A stretch of 64,000 bases of DNA from Planococcus shenhongbingii (GCF_030413635.1 NZ_CP129235.1:434001-498000); one strand, 5' to 3'. Shown: positions 7,104 to 15,922, counted from the first letter of the stretch. Made by a program: numbers and translations. The notes: generated by a model from the letters alone, not told the origin.

Positions 7104-8321
7104 ATGGCTACTTTAACTGAGAACACTACCGTGCCGCTTTCAAGAAATAAATTGCTTGGCGTTGCGGGACTAGGCTGGCTTTTTGACGCGATGGATGTGG
7201 GGATTTTATCCTTTGTCATTGCGGCTTTGCAAGTGGATTGGAATTTAACCACCTCCCAGATGGGATGGATTGGCAGTGTCAATTCTATCGGGATGGCGGT
7301 AGGGGCATTCATCTTTGGCATTTATGCAGACAAAGTTGGGCGCAAGAAAATTTTCATTATTACTTTGCTGTTATTTTCATTGGCAAGTGGAGTTTCAGCA
7401 TTCACTACATCACTTGCTGCGTTCATGCTGCTTCGATTCTTTGTTGGCATGGGGCTGGGTGGAGAACTTCCAGTCGCTTCAACTCTCGTTTCTGAAAGTG
7501 TGCCTGCTCATGAACGCGGCCGTGTAGTCGTTCTGCTTGAAAGCTTTTGGGCTGGCGGCTGGCTGCTTGCCGCTATTATTTCATATTTTGTTATTCCGTC
7601 ATTCGGTTGGCGCGTAGCTTTATTGCTGACAGCGCTGCCTGCTTTATACGCATTATATTTGCGGATCAAACTGCCGGATTCTCCGCAATTCTCGGCGAAA
7701 AAGGACGTTCTGCGATCTGTTTCTACAAATATAAAAGATGTATGGTCTAAGAAATACCGGAAGCCCACATTGATGTTGTGGATCGTTTGGTTTACGGTAG
7801 TCTTCTCTTATTACGGCATGTTCTTATGGCTGCCAAGCGTCATGGTGTTAAAAGGATTTACGCTTATACAAAGTTTTGGCTATGTCCTTATTATGACGCT
7901 TGCTCAATTGCCGGGGTATTTCTCGGCAGCATGGCTGATTGAAAAGGCGGGGCGGAAATTCGTCCTTGTTACATATTTAATTGGGACGGCTGCCAGTGCA
8001 TTGGTATTCGGGAATGCTGAAACTATCGGAATGCTGATTGCTGCCGGGGCATTCTTGTCGTTCTTTAACTTAGGGGCTTGGGGAGCGCTTTATGCGTATT
8101 CACCAGAGCAATACCCAACGGTTATCCGCGGAACCGGAACGGGTATGGCGGCATCGTTTGGCCGAATCGGAGGAATTTTAGGACCGCTATTGGTAGGGTC
8201 AATGCTGACGGCTGGTTACGGAATCGGATGGATTTTCGGGATATTCTGCGTCTCGATCATTATTGGAGCCTTAGCCGTGGCGTTCTTAGGCACTGAAACA
8301 AAACAAATGGAACTTGAATAA
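7104..8321 (+). CDS. niaP: Niacin/nicotinate transporter NiaP (MFS)
   Basis: A 405-residue major facilitator protein with twelve predicted helices. It matches my recollection of Bacillus subtilis NiaP along its whole length: LLGVAGLGWLFDAMDVGILSF at the N terminus (split here for length: LLGVAGLGWLF then DAMDVGILSF), GMGLGGELPVASTLVSE, SYYGMFLWLPSVM and the C-terminal ETKQMELE. NiaP imports nicotinic acid for NAD salvage. It is a single gene with a good ribosome site, a candidate NiaR operator upstream and a terminator directly after it. Confidence 0.93.
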   Translation: MATLTENTTVPLSRNKLLGVAGLGWLFDAMDVGILSFVIAALQVDWNLTTSQMGWIGSVNSIGMAVGAFIFGIYADKVGRKKIFIITLLLFSLASGVSAFTTSLAAFMLLRFFVGMGLGGELPVASTLVSESVPAHERGRVVVLLESFWAGGWLLAAIISYFVIPSFGWRVALLLTALPALYALYLRIKLPDSPQFSAKKDVLRSVSTNIKDVWSKKYRKPTLMLWIVWFTVVFSYYGMFLWLPSVMVLKGFTLIQSFGYVLIMTLAQLPGYFSAAWLIEKAGRKFVLVTYLIGTAASALVFGNAETIGMLIAAGAFLSFFNLGAWGALYAYSPEQYPTVIRGTGTGMAASFGRIGGILGPLLVGSMLTAGYGIGWIFGIFCVSIIIGALAVAFLGTETKQMELE

Positions 8322-8334
8322 AAGCAAAAAGAAG

Positions 8335-8366
8335 CTTCTTCGCTCATTGCGAAGAGGTTTTTTTTT
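8335..8366 (+). terminator. Terminator of niaP
   Basis: CTTCTTCGC (8335-8343) pairs with GCGAAGAGG (8349-8357) with one wobble, followed by nine T. Confidence 0.85.
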
Positions 8367-8488
8367 GCTTCTTCAAATTCTGGAAACTAAAAATTAATTT
8401 CTTAAAAAGGAACATTCATGCAGGATATTTTTCCTGATTTAGCAAATATCTTATAGTCAGAGACAATGACAGAAATGAGTGAGCAAAA

Positions 8489-9343
8489 ATGGAGTGGATA
8501 GTTTATGCAAATTCTTCTGCTTTTGCAGGCAAGGTAGAAAAGCTGCTGTATCAAAATGAAGACATCTATAGTTTGTTTTTGGGAATACTGAACCAGATAC
8601 AAGAAGGCCGCTATGAAGATTATTTTTTAGCGACATTGGAAGAGGACGGTGAAGTTGCGGCGGCCTGTTTGATGACCCCTCCCCATCCTCTGCAGCTGAT
8701 TGTCTTTCGGGAACTTCCGGATATTGAAAAAGAGATTGCCCGACGGCTATTGATTTCGGGAATTGTTGTAGACGCAGTGGTCGGAGATCAGGAAACTGCT
8801 CATCGCTTTGCCAAGGCCTGGATTGCCAAAGCCGGCGGCGAAATCCGCATATTGATGCACCAGGGGCTTTACCGGGCGGATTCGGTGAATACCCGCTTGG
8901 AGAAAAGCCCCGGCACTTGGCGCGTCGCCAATAAAAGAGATGCGCCTCTCCTCGAGGAATGGATTTTGCTTTTTGAGCAGGAAACCGGCATTACGATGTC
9001 CACCCCTGCCGAAGCTGCCCGTAAAATCGATTCTTTTATTGAGCAAAAAGAAGTGTATGTCTGGGAAGTGGACAATGAAGTGGTTTCATGCATGAAAAAA
9101 TCCCGGCCATCCAAACACGGCATAACGGTATCGTTCGTTTTTACTCCGATGAAACATCGCCGCAAAGGCTATGCGCGAACATTAGTTGCAGAAGTGACAG
9201 AAGAACTGCTCGGCGAATATGACTTCGTCATGCTGTACACCGATCTGAAGAACCCGACGTCCAACAAAATCTATAAGGAAATTGGCTTTGAACAGATTGC
9301 GACGCCGGTCCATTTGAAAATTGACGAAAAAATATCTGAATAA
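8489..9343 (+). CDS. GNAT family N-acetyltransferase
   Basis: A 284-residue protein whose C-terminal half is a GNAT domain: VSFVFTPMKHRRKGYARTLVAEV is the acetyl-CoA-binding motif A (V-x-T-P-x-x-R-x-x-G-Y-A), and LYTDLKNPTSNKIYKEIGF is motif B. The N-terminal 150 residues look like a degenerate second GNAT-like domain, as in the FR47-like group. The substrate is unknown. It stands alone; the promoter of the ABC-F gene overlaps its 3' end. Confidence 0.8.
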   Translation: MEWIVYANSSAFAGKVEKLLYQNEDIYSLFLGILNQIQEGRYEDYFLATLEEDGEVAAACLMTPPHPLQLIVFRELPDIEKEIARRLLISGIVVDAVVGDQETAHRFAKAWIAKAGGEIRILMHQGLYRADSVNTRLEKSPGTWRVANKRDAPLLEEWILLFEQETGITMSTPAEAARKIDSFIEQKEVYVWEVDNEVVSCMKKSRPSKHGITVSFVFTPMKHRRKGYARTLVAEVTEELLGEYDFVMLYTDLKNPTSNKIYKEIGFEQIATPVHLKIDEKISE

Positions 9344-9354
9344 TGTGATACAAT
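9321..9354 (+). promoter_or_regulatory. Promoter of the ABC-F leader
   Basis: An extended -10, TGATACAAT (9346-9354), overlaps the end of the preceding gene. TTGACG at 9321 is 22 bp from it, too far for a normal -35, so the extended -10 is the main support. The leader would be about 200 nt. Confidence 0.55.
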
Positions 9355-9377
9355 ATAAACATTAAATTGAAGGGAAG

Positions 9378-9434
9378 ATGGGTGGCCGATGGATAACTGA
9401 TCCTATTTCTACGCAACCGGGAATTTTGGTGTAA
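9378..9434 (+). CDS. Candidate 18-codon leader peptide of the ABC-F gene
   Basis: The frame encodes MGGRWITDPISTQPGILV and ends in TAA at 9432. AAGGGA stands two bases before the ATG, closer than ideal. It lies inside the 5' strand of the first leader hairpin. Antibiotic-resistance ABC-F genes are often controlled by ribosome stalling on such short upstream ORFs; that role here is inference. A three-codon frame (M-D-N) from 9389 is an alternative. Confidence 0.4.
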   Translation: MGGRWITDPISTQPGILV

Positions 9435-9467
9435 CAGAAATTGGATTCGTCTGCCCATTTTTAACGA
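9378..9467 (+). promoter_or_regulatory. First leader hairpin of the ABC-F gene
   Basis: ATGGGTGG near 9378 can pair (two wobbles) with CTGCCCAT (9451-9458), followed by TTTTT, and an inner stem joins ATTTCT (9405-9410) with AGAAAT (9436-9441). It may be an early terminator or an antiterminator partner. Confidence 0.4.
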
Positions 9468-9507
9468 AGTGAAATGCCTGTATGATAACAGGTTATTTGG
9501 GCTTGCG

Positions 9508-9541
9508 AATTCTTCCGATAATGACGCGGAGGAATTTTTTT
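9508..9541 (+). terminator. Intrinsic terminator inside the ABC-F leader (attenuator)
   Basis: AATTCTTCCG (9508-9517) pairs with CGGAGGAATT (9527-9536) with one wobble, followed directly by a T tract. It ends 12 bases before the ribosome site of the ABC-F gene, so transcription must read through it for expression. This is the layout of transcription attenuation. Confidence 0.8.
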
Positions 9542-9566
9542 ATTTCTCCGGCAAGGAGGAATGGCT

Positions 9567-11210
9567 TTGACCATCAGAGGGAAAGTATACAAGTTAACAA
9601 TCGGCTACGGTGATCGGATTGTCTTGAAAGAAGCGCAGGCAGATATTCCAAAAGGTGCGCGAATTGCCATCATTGGTTCGAACGGCACTGGGAAATCATC
9701 GCTGCTCGACGCTATTGCAAGCGGGGAACCTGGAATACAGTGGCTTGGTTCAAAACCGGCAATTGCTTATATGAAACAAGAGGTCAGTGTATTGGATACC
9801 GTTTTGGAGGAGACTGAAAGCCGAAAGCTTGAGAAAATATGGCATGTACCGGAAGTGCGCACCCGCTTAAGCGGAGGAGAAGCGATGAAAATGCGCTTAG
9901 CCCAAACGCTGGCGCAAAAAGCGGAAGTGCTCTTGCTCGATGAACCGACTAACCACTTGGATACGGAAAGTGTCCAATCGGTCATTGCAAAGTTGGCGAA
10001 TTACGAAGGAACCTTGCTTGTGGTATCGCATGACCGGCATTTTATCGATCAAATCGCCACTCATGTCTGGGAAATTGAAGAACAGAAATTGGCGGTTTAT
10101 AAAGGGAATTACACTGCCTTTAGAGAAGAAAAAGAACATCGCCGGCATACGCAGCAAAGAAAGTATGACAAACAGCAGGCGAAAATTGCCCATGTCGAAC
10201 AGCAGCTTTTGGAATTGCAGTCCTGGTCAGGAAAAGCGCATGCAGATTCAACGAAACAAGAGGGCTTTAAAGAGTTTTACCGTTCCAAGGCGAAGCGCAT
10301 GGATGTTCAAATCCGCAGCAAGCGAAAGCGGCTTGAAGCCGAGCTCGAAAAGGAATTAGTGCTGGAGCCGAAAAAAGAAACTGATGTGAAATTCGATATC
10401 AGCGGGGGGGCTAAAAAGGGAAAACGCGTCATCGAGTTAAAAGGTGTAAGCAAAGGGTTTGGGGAACGCCTTCTTTTTGAAGGAGCTTCTTTTACAGTGC
10501 AGCATGGCGAGCGCATTGGAATGGTCGGCAAAAATGGCAGCGGGAAATCAACTTTCTTTAGTATGCTCCGAAAAGAAACTGGTTATACGGGCGAACTTTG
10601 GACAACGGCCGGAATGAAAATCGGTTATTTAAGCCAGAATGTTTTTGATTTGCCAGAAGAAAAAACGCCGGCTGAATTATTTAGAGCGGAGAGTTATGAG
10701 CTTATGGGACAAATGCGGACACTGATGATTAACCTTGGGTTTGAAAAACATCATTGGACTGAACCGATTAAGCATCTGAGCATGGGGGAGAGAGTGAAGC
10801 TGAAGCTGATGGAATTCATGGCAGCCGATTGTAATGTGCTGTTGCTGGATGAACCGACCAACCATTTGGATCTGCCTTCCCGGGAGCAATTGGAAAAAAC
10901 CTTAGAGACGTTTACAGGAACGTTGATGATTGCTACCCATGACCATTTTTTTATGGAAAAACTGGCGGATAAATTGCTGGTTTTTGATAATGGGAAATTA
11001 GTTAAATATGAAGGAAGTTATGCCGAGTGGACGAATAAGTCTGATGATTTTTTGCAAGCCGATCTTTTGCAATTGGAAACAGAACGGCAGGCAGTCCTTG
11101 GGAAACTTAGTTTTATGCAGCCAAATGATAAAGCATACAGTGAGCTGGATCGCCGTTTTAATGAATTGACAGCTGCTATCAAAGCTGTCTCTGCCCACTC
11201 TTCAAAGTAA
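9567..11210 (+). CDS. vmlR: ABC-F ribosome protection protein, VmlR-like
   Basis: A 547-residue protein with two ABC cassettes and no membrane segment. Walker A motifs are GSNGTGKS and GKNGSGKS, signatures LSGGEAMKMRLAQTL and LSMGERVKLKLMEFM, and both cassettes carry LLDEPTNHLD. The linker segment SWSGKAHADSTKQEGFKEF is a characteristic VmlR feature, and length and order match my recollection of B. subtilis VmlR (lincosamide, streptogramin A and pleuromutilin protection). Such proteins bind the ribosomal E site and dislodge the drug. I chose TTG 9567 because AAGGAGG (9553-9559) is seven bases away; the ATG at 9561 would be only one base away. The leader carries a terminator and a candidate leader peptide. 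Confidence 0.88.
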   Translation: MTIRGKVYKLTIGYGDRIVLKEAQADIPKGARIAIIGSNGTGKSSLLDAIASGEPGIQWLGSKPAIAYMKQEVSVLDTVLEETESRKLEKIWHVPEVRTRLSGGEAMKMRLAQTLAQKAEVLLLDEPTNHLDTESVQSVIAKLANYEGTLLVVSHDRHFIDQIATHVWEIEEQKLAVYKGNYTAFREEKEHRRHTQQRKYDKQQAKIAHVEQQLLELQSWSGKAHADSTKQEGFKEFYRSKAKRMDVQIRSKRKRLEAELEKELVLEPKKETDVKFDISGGAKKGKRVIELKGVSKGFGERLLFEGASFTVQHGERIGMVGKNGSGKSTFFSMLRKETGYTGELWTTAGMKIGYLSQNVFDLPEEKTPAELFRAESYELMGQMRTLMINLGFEKHHWTEPIKHLSMGERVKLKLMEFMAADCNVLLLDEPTNHLDLPSREQLEKTLETFTGTLMIATHDHFFMEKLADKLLVFDNGKLVKYEGSYAEWTNKSDDFLQADLLQLETERQAVLGKLSFMQPNDKAYSELDRRFNELTAAIKAVSAHSSK

Positions 11211-11289
11211 TTGATAAAAGTGAGTAATTGCCTTGTGTTAAGGGTAAATTAGAAAGTAGGCTGAAAAGAGATGGAAAGGAGTGGATGCA

Positions 11290-12258
11290 GTGATTCGGTT
11301 TGACAACGTCACTAAAAGTTTCCCGGATGGCACGGAAGCATTAAAAGGAATTTCGCTTGTGCTGCCCGCCCGCCAGCTGACAGCTATTATTGGTCCTAGC
11401 GGCTGCGGGAAAACTACGCTCATGAAAATGATCAATAAGCTTGAAAAGCCAACAGGAGGAATGATTTCCATAGATGGGAAACCGATTATGGAACTGGATG
11501 AAATTGAACTGCGCCGTTCTATTGGATATGTCATTCAGCGAATAGGATTGTTTCCCCATATGACTATCGCAGATAATGTCTCACTCGTACCAAGACTCTT
11601 GGGCTGGAAGAATGAAAGAATCGATATGCGAATCCGTGAATTGCTGCAATTGACGGGATTGGATCCGGAAACCTATCTTCATCGCTATCCGCTGGAACTA
11701 AGCGGCGGGCAGCAGCAGCGGGTAGGAGTTGTGAGGGCTTTGGCTGGAGATCCGAACATCATCTTAATGGATGAGCCCTTTTCAGCATTGGATCCCATTA
11801 GCCGGGAGCAATTGCAGGACGAACTGCAGAATTTGCAGCAAAGCATCCAGAAAACGATTGTTTTTGTTACGCATGATATGGATGAAGCGTTAAAAATTGC
11901 TGATACGATTATTGTGATGCGCAACGGGCAAGTTGAACAGATTGGTACTCCACAGCAATTGGTTGCTGAACCAGCCAATGATTTTGTCCGGAACTTTATC
12001 GGTACTGAACGCATCAGCCGGCAGCGGACATTCAGCGAGAAGAAACTGAAAGAATTTATTCCGTTATTTGAACGGGATTGGCGGGGAGATGCTCAAAAAG
12101 TATCCTCAGATACAAGCATTGGCGAAGCGGTGGATCAATTAGCAGAAAGTACACATGACCATTTGGCAATAACTGAAAACGGCCATGTAATTGCCTATGC
12201 CAGTGAACGCGAATTATTGAAGGCAGCCCTCCATAAGGAAGTGGGTGCATCACTTTGA
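11290..12258 (+). CDS. Osmoprotectant-type ABC transporter ATP-binding protein (OpuCA/OpuBA-like)
   Basis: A 322-residue ATPase: Walker A GPSGCGKTT, Q-loop, signature LSGGQQQRVGVVRAL, Walker B IILMDEP, H-loop FVTHDMDEA, followed by a C-terminal region with one CBS-like unit (SSDTSIGEAVDQLAES to VIAYASERELLKA). Typical OpuCA/OpuBA proteins have about 380 residues with two CBS domains, so this one is short by about one CBS unit. It energises uptake of betaine, choline, carnitine or similar compounds. GTG 11290 has AAAGGAG eight bases upstream and is preferred over GTG 11281, which lies on that site. The permease gene overlaps its stop codon. Confidence 0.87.
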   Translation: MIRFDNVTKSFPDGTEALKGISLVLPARQLTAIIGPSGCGKTTLMKMINKLEKPTGGMISIDGKPIMELDEIELRRSIGYVIQRIGLFPHMTIADNVSLVPRLLGWKNERIDMRIRELLQLTGLDPETYLHRYPLELSGGQQQRVGVVRALAGDPNIILMDEPFSALDPISREQLQDELQNLQQSIQKTIVFVTHDMDEALKIADTIIVMRNGQVEQIGTPQQLVAEPANDFVRNFIGTERISRQRTFSEKKLKEFIPLFERDWRGDAQKVSSDTSIGEAVDQLAESTHDHLAITENGHVIAYASERELLKAALHKEVGASL

Positions 12259-12893
12259 CGAATGTCATCGATACATTTATCAGCCGCCAGGACATGATTC
12301 AGGCTGCATTTCTGGAGCATATTTATTTGTCTTTTATAGCAGTGGGCATTGGTATTGCCATCGCTTTGCCAACTGGTGTCCTGATTGCACGTTATCGCCG
12401 CTATGCTGAACCCATCATCGGTGTCACAGCTGTTTTTCAGACAATTCCAAGTTTGGCTTTGTTCGGATTTTTGGTGCCGATTCTCGGAATCGGTTCTCCT
12501 ACAGCGCTGGTTGCCCTTATTATTTACGCGCTTTTGCCTATTCTCCGCAATACATATACCGGCATTACAGGAGTTGACGGGTCGGTTATCGAAGCGGGGC
12601 GCGGCATGGGGATGACGCGTGGGCAAATATTGCGGCAAATTGAACTGCCTCTGGCCTCGCCTTTTATCATGGCAGGAATCCGTACGGCAACCGTTTTGAC
12701 AGTTGGAATTGCCACATTGGCGACATTTGTCGGCGCAGGCGGTCTTGGCGACATTATCTACCGCGGTCTGCAGTCCTATAATAATGCTCTCGTTTTAGCC
12801 GGCGCGCTGCCGGTAGCTTTGCTTGCCATCGGGTTTGACTGGATTTTGAAAAGAATTGAGAAACGCATGACGCCAAAAGGCTTAAAACTTTAG
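12255..12893 (+). CDS. Osmoprotectant-type ABC transporter permease (OpuCB-like)
   Basis: A 212-residue integral membrane protein with five to six helices and the EAA-type loop EAGRGMGMTRGQILRQIELPLA that docks with the ATPase. It starts with TTG 12255 overlapping the ATPase stop (TTGA). Only this one permease gene is present, whereas opuB and opuC operons of Bacillus and Listeria have two, one on each side of the binding protein. The transporter would therefore use a permease homodimer. It could also serve thiol-betaine or amino-acid-derived substrates. Confidence 0.87.
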   Translation: MTNVIDTFISRQDMIQAAFLEHIYLSFIAVGIGIAIALPTGVLIARYRRYAEPIIGVTAVFQTIPSLALFGFLVPILGIGSPTALVALIIYALLPILRNTYTGITGVDGSVIEAGRGMGMTRGQILRQIELPLASPFIMAGIRTATVLTVGIATLATFVGAGGLGDIIYRGLQSYNNALVLAGALPVALLAIGFDWILKRIEKRMTPKGLKL

Positions 12894-12910
12894 ATTGGGG
12901 GAAGAAAGCG

Positions 12911-13813
12911 ATGAAAAAATCAGTTATGGGTATTCTGTTGGGAGCGGTGATTGTTTTAGCCGGCTGTGGAGCGAGTAGTGAAGGATCGGAGCCGATTGTC
13001 ATCGGAGGCAAACCGTGGACAGAACAATACATATTGCCGCATATTCTAGGGCAATATATTGAAGCGAATTCAGACTATACGGTGGAATACGAAGACGGAC
13101 TTGGCGAAGTGTCCATTTTAACGCCAGCTCTTGAAAAAGGCGATATTGATTTATACGTTGAATACACGGGAACCGGTTTGAAAGATGTTTTAAAAGAAGA
13201 ATCGAAGCCGGGCCAATCATCAGAAGAAGTGCTCGAACGTGTCCGCCAGGGATACGAGGAAAATTTGAATGCCACTTGGCTGGAACCGCTGGGATTTGAA
13301 AACGGTTATACATTGGCATTTTCAAAAGACAGCGGCTTTGATGCTGAAACTTATTCGGATCTAGCGGAAATTTCCCAAACGCAAGATATGTCGTTTGGTG
13401 CGCCCCATCCATTTTATGAGCGCAAAGGAGATGGGTATGATGACTTGATTGCCACTTATCCATTCAAATTTTCAGCGACCGAAAGCTTTGATCCTGCCAT
13501 TATGTACGAAGCAGTGAAAAGTGGCGAAGTTGATGTGATTCCGGCATTCACGACTGATAGCCGGATCGGGCTGTTTGATTTGGAAACAACAAAAGATGAT
13601 TTGTCGTTTTTCCCGAAATATGATGCAGCTCCTGTGGTGCGGTTAGAGACCCTGGAAGAATATCCGGAACTGGAAGATGTGCTAAATGGGCTTGCCGGAA
13701 AAATCTCTGAAGAAGAAATGCTTGCAATGAATTCCCGCGTTGATGTCGATCAAGAAGAAGCGAGTGAAGTAGCACGTGATTTTCTTATTGAAAAAGGGCT
13801 GATAGAAGAATGA
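12911..13813 (+). CDS. Substrate-binding lipoprotein of the osmoprotectant-type ABC transporter
   Basis: A 300-residue protein with a lipoprotein signal peptide: a hydrophobic stretch ending in VLAGC, with Cys19 as the lipidated residue. The mature part begins with IVIGGKPWTEQYILPHIL, the OpuAC/glycine-betaine-binding family pattern (IGxKxxTEQ), and continues with the YVEYTGTGL segment typical of the family. It captures the substrate outside the membrane for the permease encoded 18 bp upstream. The substrate cannot be assigned from the sequence alone. It is the last gene of the operon, ending at a clear terminator. Confidence 0.88.
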   Translation: MKKSVMGILLGAVIVLAGCGASSEGSEPIVIGGKPWTEQYILPHILGQYIEANSDYTVEYEDGLGEVSILTPALEKGDIDLYVEYTGTGLKDVLKEESKPGQSSEEVLERVRQGYEENLNATWLEPLGFENGYTLAFSKDSGFDAETYSDLAEISQTQDMSFGAPHPFYERKGDGYDDLIATYPFKFSATESFDPAIMYEAVKSGEVDVIPAFTTDSRIGLFDLETTKDDLSFFPKYDAAPVVRLETLEEYPELEDVLNGLAGKISEEEMLAMNSRVDVDQEEASEVARDFLIEKGLIEE

Positions 13814-13816
13814 CCG

Positions 13817-13850
13817 AAAAATCCCACAGAAAAAATCTGTGGGATTTTTT
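13817..13850 (+). terminator. Terminator of the osmoprotectant transporter operon
   Basis: AAATCCCACAG pairs with CTGTGGGATTT around an A-rich loop, followed by six T. Confidence 0.9.
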
Positions 13851-13890
13851 CTATAGTAATTAGTTGGGAATTCTTGTACAATAACTTTAA

Positions 13891-13908
13891 TGAGTGAATA
13901 GTCATTCA
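13891..13908. promoter_or_regulatory. FadR (YsiA)-type operator
   Basis: TGAGTGAATAGTCATTCA agrees with the Bacillus FadR consensus TGAATGANTANTCATTCA at every fixed position except the fourth. It lies 65 bp before the thiolase start. Control of this operon by the acyl-CoA-responsive repressor FadR follows as inference. Confidence 0.75.
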
Positions 13909-13972
13909 ATTCTATTTATTGAAAGCGATTACATTATATATAGAAGGGAAAATAAAAAAACGGGGTGAAAAA

Positions 13973-15121
13973 ATGAGAGAAGTAGTCATTGTAGAAGGTG
14001 TGCGCTCAGCAGTTGGAAGAAGAAAAGGGATGTATGCGAATACTCGCCCGGATGAACTGGCAGCTTTAGTGCTGGAAGAATTGGTGGACCGGGCGGGCGT
14101 GGAGAAAAGTGCCGTGGAGGACATCATTTTGGGATGTGTTTCCCAAGTCGCTGAGCAAGGGGGCAATGTGGCGCGAACAGCGGCATTGATTGCCGGGTTC
14201 CCGGATCATGTGCCGGGTGTCACAATTGACCGCCAGTGCGGATCGAGCCAGCAAGCAGTCCATTTCGGGGCCCAAGCCATTTTGGCTGGAGACATGGATA
14301 TTGTGATAGCAGGAGGCGTGGAAAGCATGACGCGCGTACCGATGTTTTCCAATATGCAAGGCGCTAAACCAAGCAAGAAATTGACCGATCAATATGAAAT
14401 TATCAACCAAGGCTTATCTGCTGAACGCATCGCCGACCAATGGGGATTTAGCCGTGAGCAACTGGATGCTTATTCGGTCCAAAGCCACGAACGGGCACAG
14501 CAGGCAATCCGCAACGGCTATTACGAACAAGAAATTGTGCCGGTTGAAGTTGAAGGTGAAAACGGAGAAAAGCGCCTCGTTGCGGTTGACGAAGGCCCGC
14601 GGCCAGGAACGACATCGGAAGTGCTTGGCGGGTTGAAAACGGTCTTTGATGAAAACGGTGTAATCACTGCTGGAAACGCTAGCCAGATGAGCGACGGTGC
14701 TTCAGCGGTATTGTTGATGTCTCGTGAAAAAGCGGATGAGCTTGGCTTGAAACCGAAAGCACGCATTGTGGCGCGTGCAGTGGTGGGTTCAGACCCGACA
14801 TTGATGCTGACCGGCCCGATAGCTGCAACCCGCAAAGTGCTGGAGAAAGCAGATCTTGGAATTGAAGATATGGACCGCTATGAAGTCAACGAAGCATTTG
14901 CCCCTGTGCCGCTTGCTTGGCTGAACGATATGGGTGCAGATCTTGAAAAGTTGAATGTGAACGGCGGCGCCATTGCCCTCGGCCATCCGTTAGGGGCAAC
15001 CGGCACCAAATTGCTGGTATCGCTTCTCCATGAGCTTGAACGCAGTAATGGGCGTTACGGGCTGCTCGCGATTTGCGAAGGAATGGGCATGGCAAACGCA
15101 ACGATTATTGAACGATTATAA
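13973..15121 (+). CDS. Acetyl-CoA acyltransferase / thiolase family protein
   Basis: A 382-residue thiolase. The nucleophilic cysteine is in DRQCGSSQQA, the catalytic histidine in GGAIALGHPLGATG, and the second active cysteine in AICEGMGM. Thiolases perform the last step of beta-oxidation, cleaving 3-ketoacyl-CoA with CoA. Start ATG 13973 follows ACGGGGTGA; the longer frame from 13919 adds a poorly conserved tail. It is the first of five same-strand genes with gaps of 0 to 53 bp, all for acyl-CoA metabolism, downstream of a FadR-type box. Confidence 0.93.
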   Translation: MREVVIVEGVRSAVGRRKGMYANTRPDELAALVLEELVDRAGVEKSAVEDIILGCVSQVAEQGGNVARTAALIAGFPDHVPGVTIDRQCGSSQQAVHFGAQAILAGDMDIVIAGGVESMTRVPMFSNMQGAKPSKKLTDQYEIINQGLSAERIADQWGFSREQLDAYSVQSHERAQQAIRNGYYEQEIVPVEVEGENGEKRLVAVDEGPRPGTTSEVLGGLKTVFDENGVITAGNASQMSDGASAVLLMSREKADELGLKPKARIVARAVVGSDPTLMLTGPIAATRKVLEKADLGIEDMDRYEVNEAFAPVPLAWLNDMGADLEKLNVNGGAIALGHPLGATGTKLLVSLLHELERSNGRYGLLAICEGMGMANATIIERL

Positions 15122-15137
15122 GGGAGTGGAACTGAAT

Positions 15138-15908
15138 ATGAAATTAGCGGATTTAAAAGCAATTGTGACAGGCGGAGCATCGGGGCTTGGCGAAGCGACT
15201 GTCCGCCGAATAGTTGAAAATGGAGGGAAAGCCGCCATTTTCGATTTGAATGAACAACGCGCTCAATCCATCATCAGTGAATTAGGCGATGAGAAGGTCT
15301 GTTATTTTAAAACAGACGTTACAGAGGCCGATCAAGTAGAACGAAACGTAGCAACAGTGATTGAAAAATGGGGCACCATTACGGCTGTAGTCAATTGTGC
15401 GGGCATCGGGACGCCTGGAAAAGTCGTCTCGAAAGGCGAACCGATTCCACTCAGCCAGTTCGAAAAAGTTATTAAAGTTAATTTGATTGGCACATTCAAC
15501 GTCATCCGTGTGGCAGCGGCAGCCATGCAACAAAACGAACCAAACACTGAAGGGGAGCGCGGCGTCATTATTTCGACAGCATCCGTTGCTGCTTATGAAG
15601 GCCAGATTGGGCAAGCAGCCTACAGCGCCTCAAAAGGAGGCGTTGTGTCGATGACGTTGCCGATTGCCCGTGAACTTGCAAGAGACGGCATCCGGGTGAT
15701 GGCAATTGCACCAGGACTCATGCAAACACCGATGTTTGATGGTCTGCCAGAAGCCGCTGTGCAGTCTTTATCAGCTTCGGTGCCGTTTCCTGCCCGCCTC
15801 GGACGGCCAGCTGAATATGCACAGCTTGTCCAAAGCATCATAGAAAATTCGATGTTGAATGGTGAAGTTATCCGGCTTGATGGTGCAATCCGCATGCAGC
15901 CAAAGTAA
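15138..15908 (+). CDS. SDR family 3-hydroxyacyl-CoA dehydrogenase (HSD10-like)
   Basis: A 256-residue short-chain dehydrogenase. The NAD-binding TGGASGLGEAT is near residue 11, NCAG near 88, and the catalytic YSASKGG follows the conserved Ser. The pattern IAPGLMQTPMFDGLP and the IRLDGAIRMQP ending are those of the 17-beta-HSD type 10 / 2-methyl-3-hydroxybutyryl-CoA dehydrogenase group, which oxidises 3-hydroxyacyl-CoAs. That supplies the third beta-oxidation step in place of a FadB-type enzyme. Start ATG 15138 has AGGGAGTGG just after the thiolase stop; the longer frame overlaps thiolase. Confidence 0.9.
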   Translation: MKLADLKAIVTGGASGLGEATVRRIVENGGKAAIFDLNEQRAQSIISELGDEKVCYFKTDVTEADQVERNVATVIEKWGTITAVVNCAGIGTPGKVVSKGEPIPLSQFEKVIKVNLIGTFNVIRVAAAAMQQNEPNTEGERGVIISTASVAAYEGQIGQAAYSASKGGVVSMTLPIARELARDGIRVMAIAPGLMQTPMFDGLPEAAVQSLSASVPFPARLGRPAEYAQLVQSIIENSMLNGEVIRLDGAIRMQPK

Positions 15909-15922
15909 GGGGGAGACAGGCA

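Noticed and set aside
9564..9566. ATG 9561 as start of the ABC-F gene
   Set aside because: The ribosome site ends one base before it; TTG 9567 has proper spacing.
15030..15137. Upstream extension of the SDR gene
   Set aside because: It overlaps the thiolase gene in another frame; a ribosome site is present directly before 15138.
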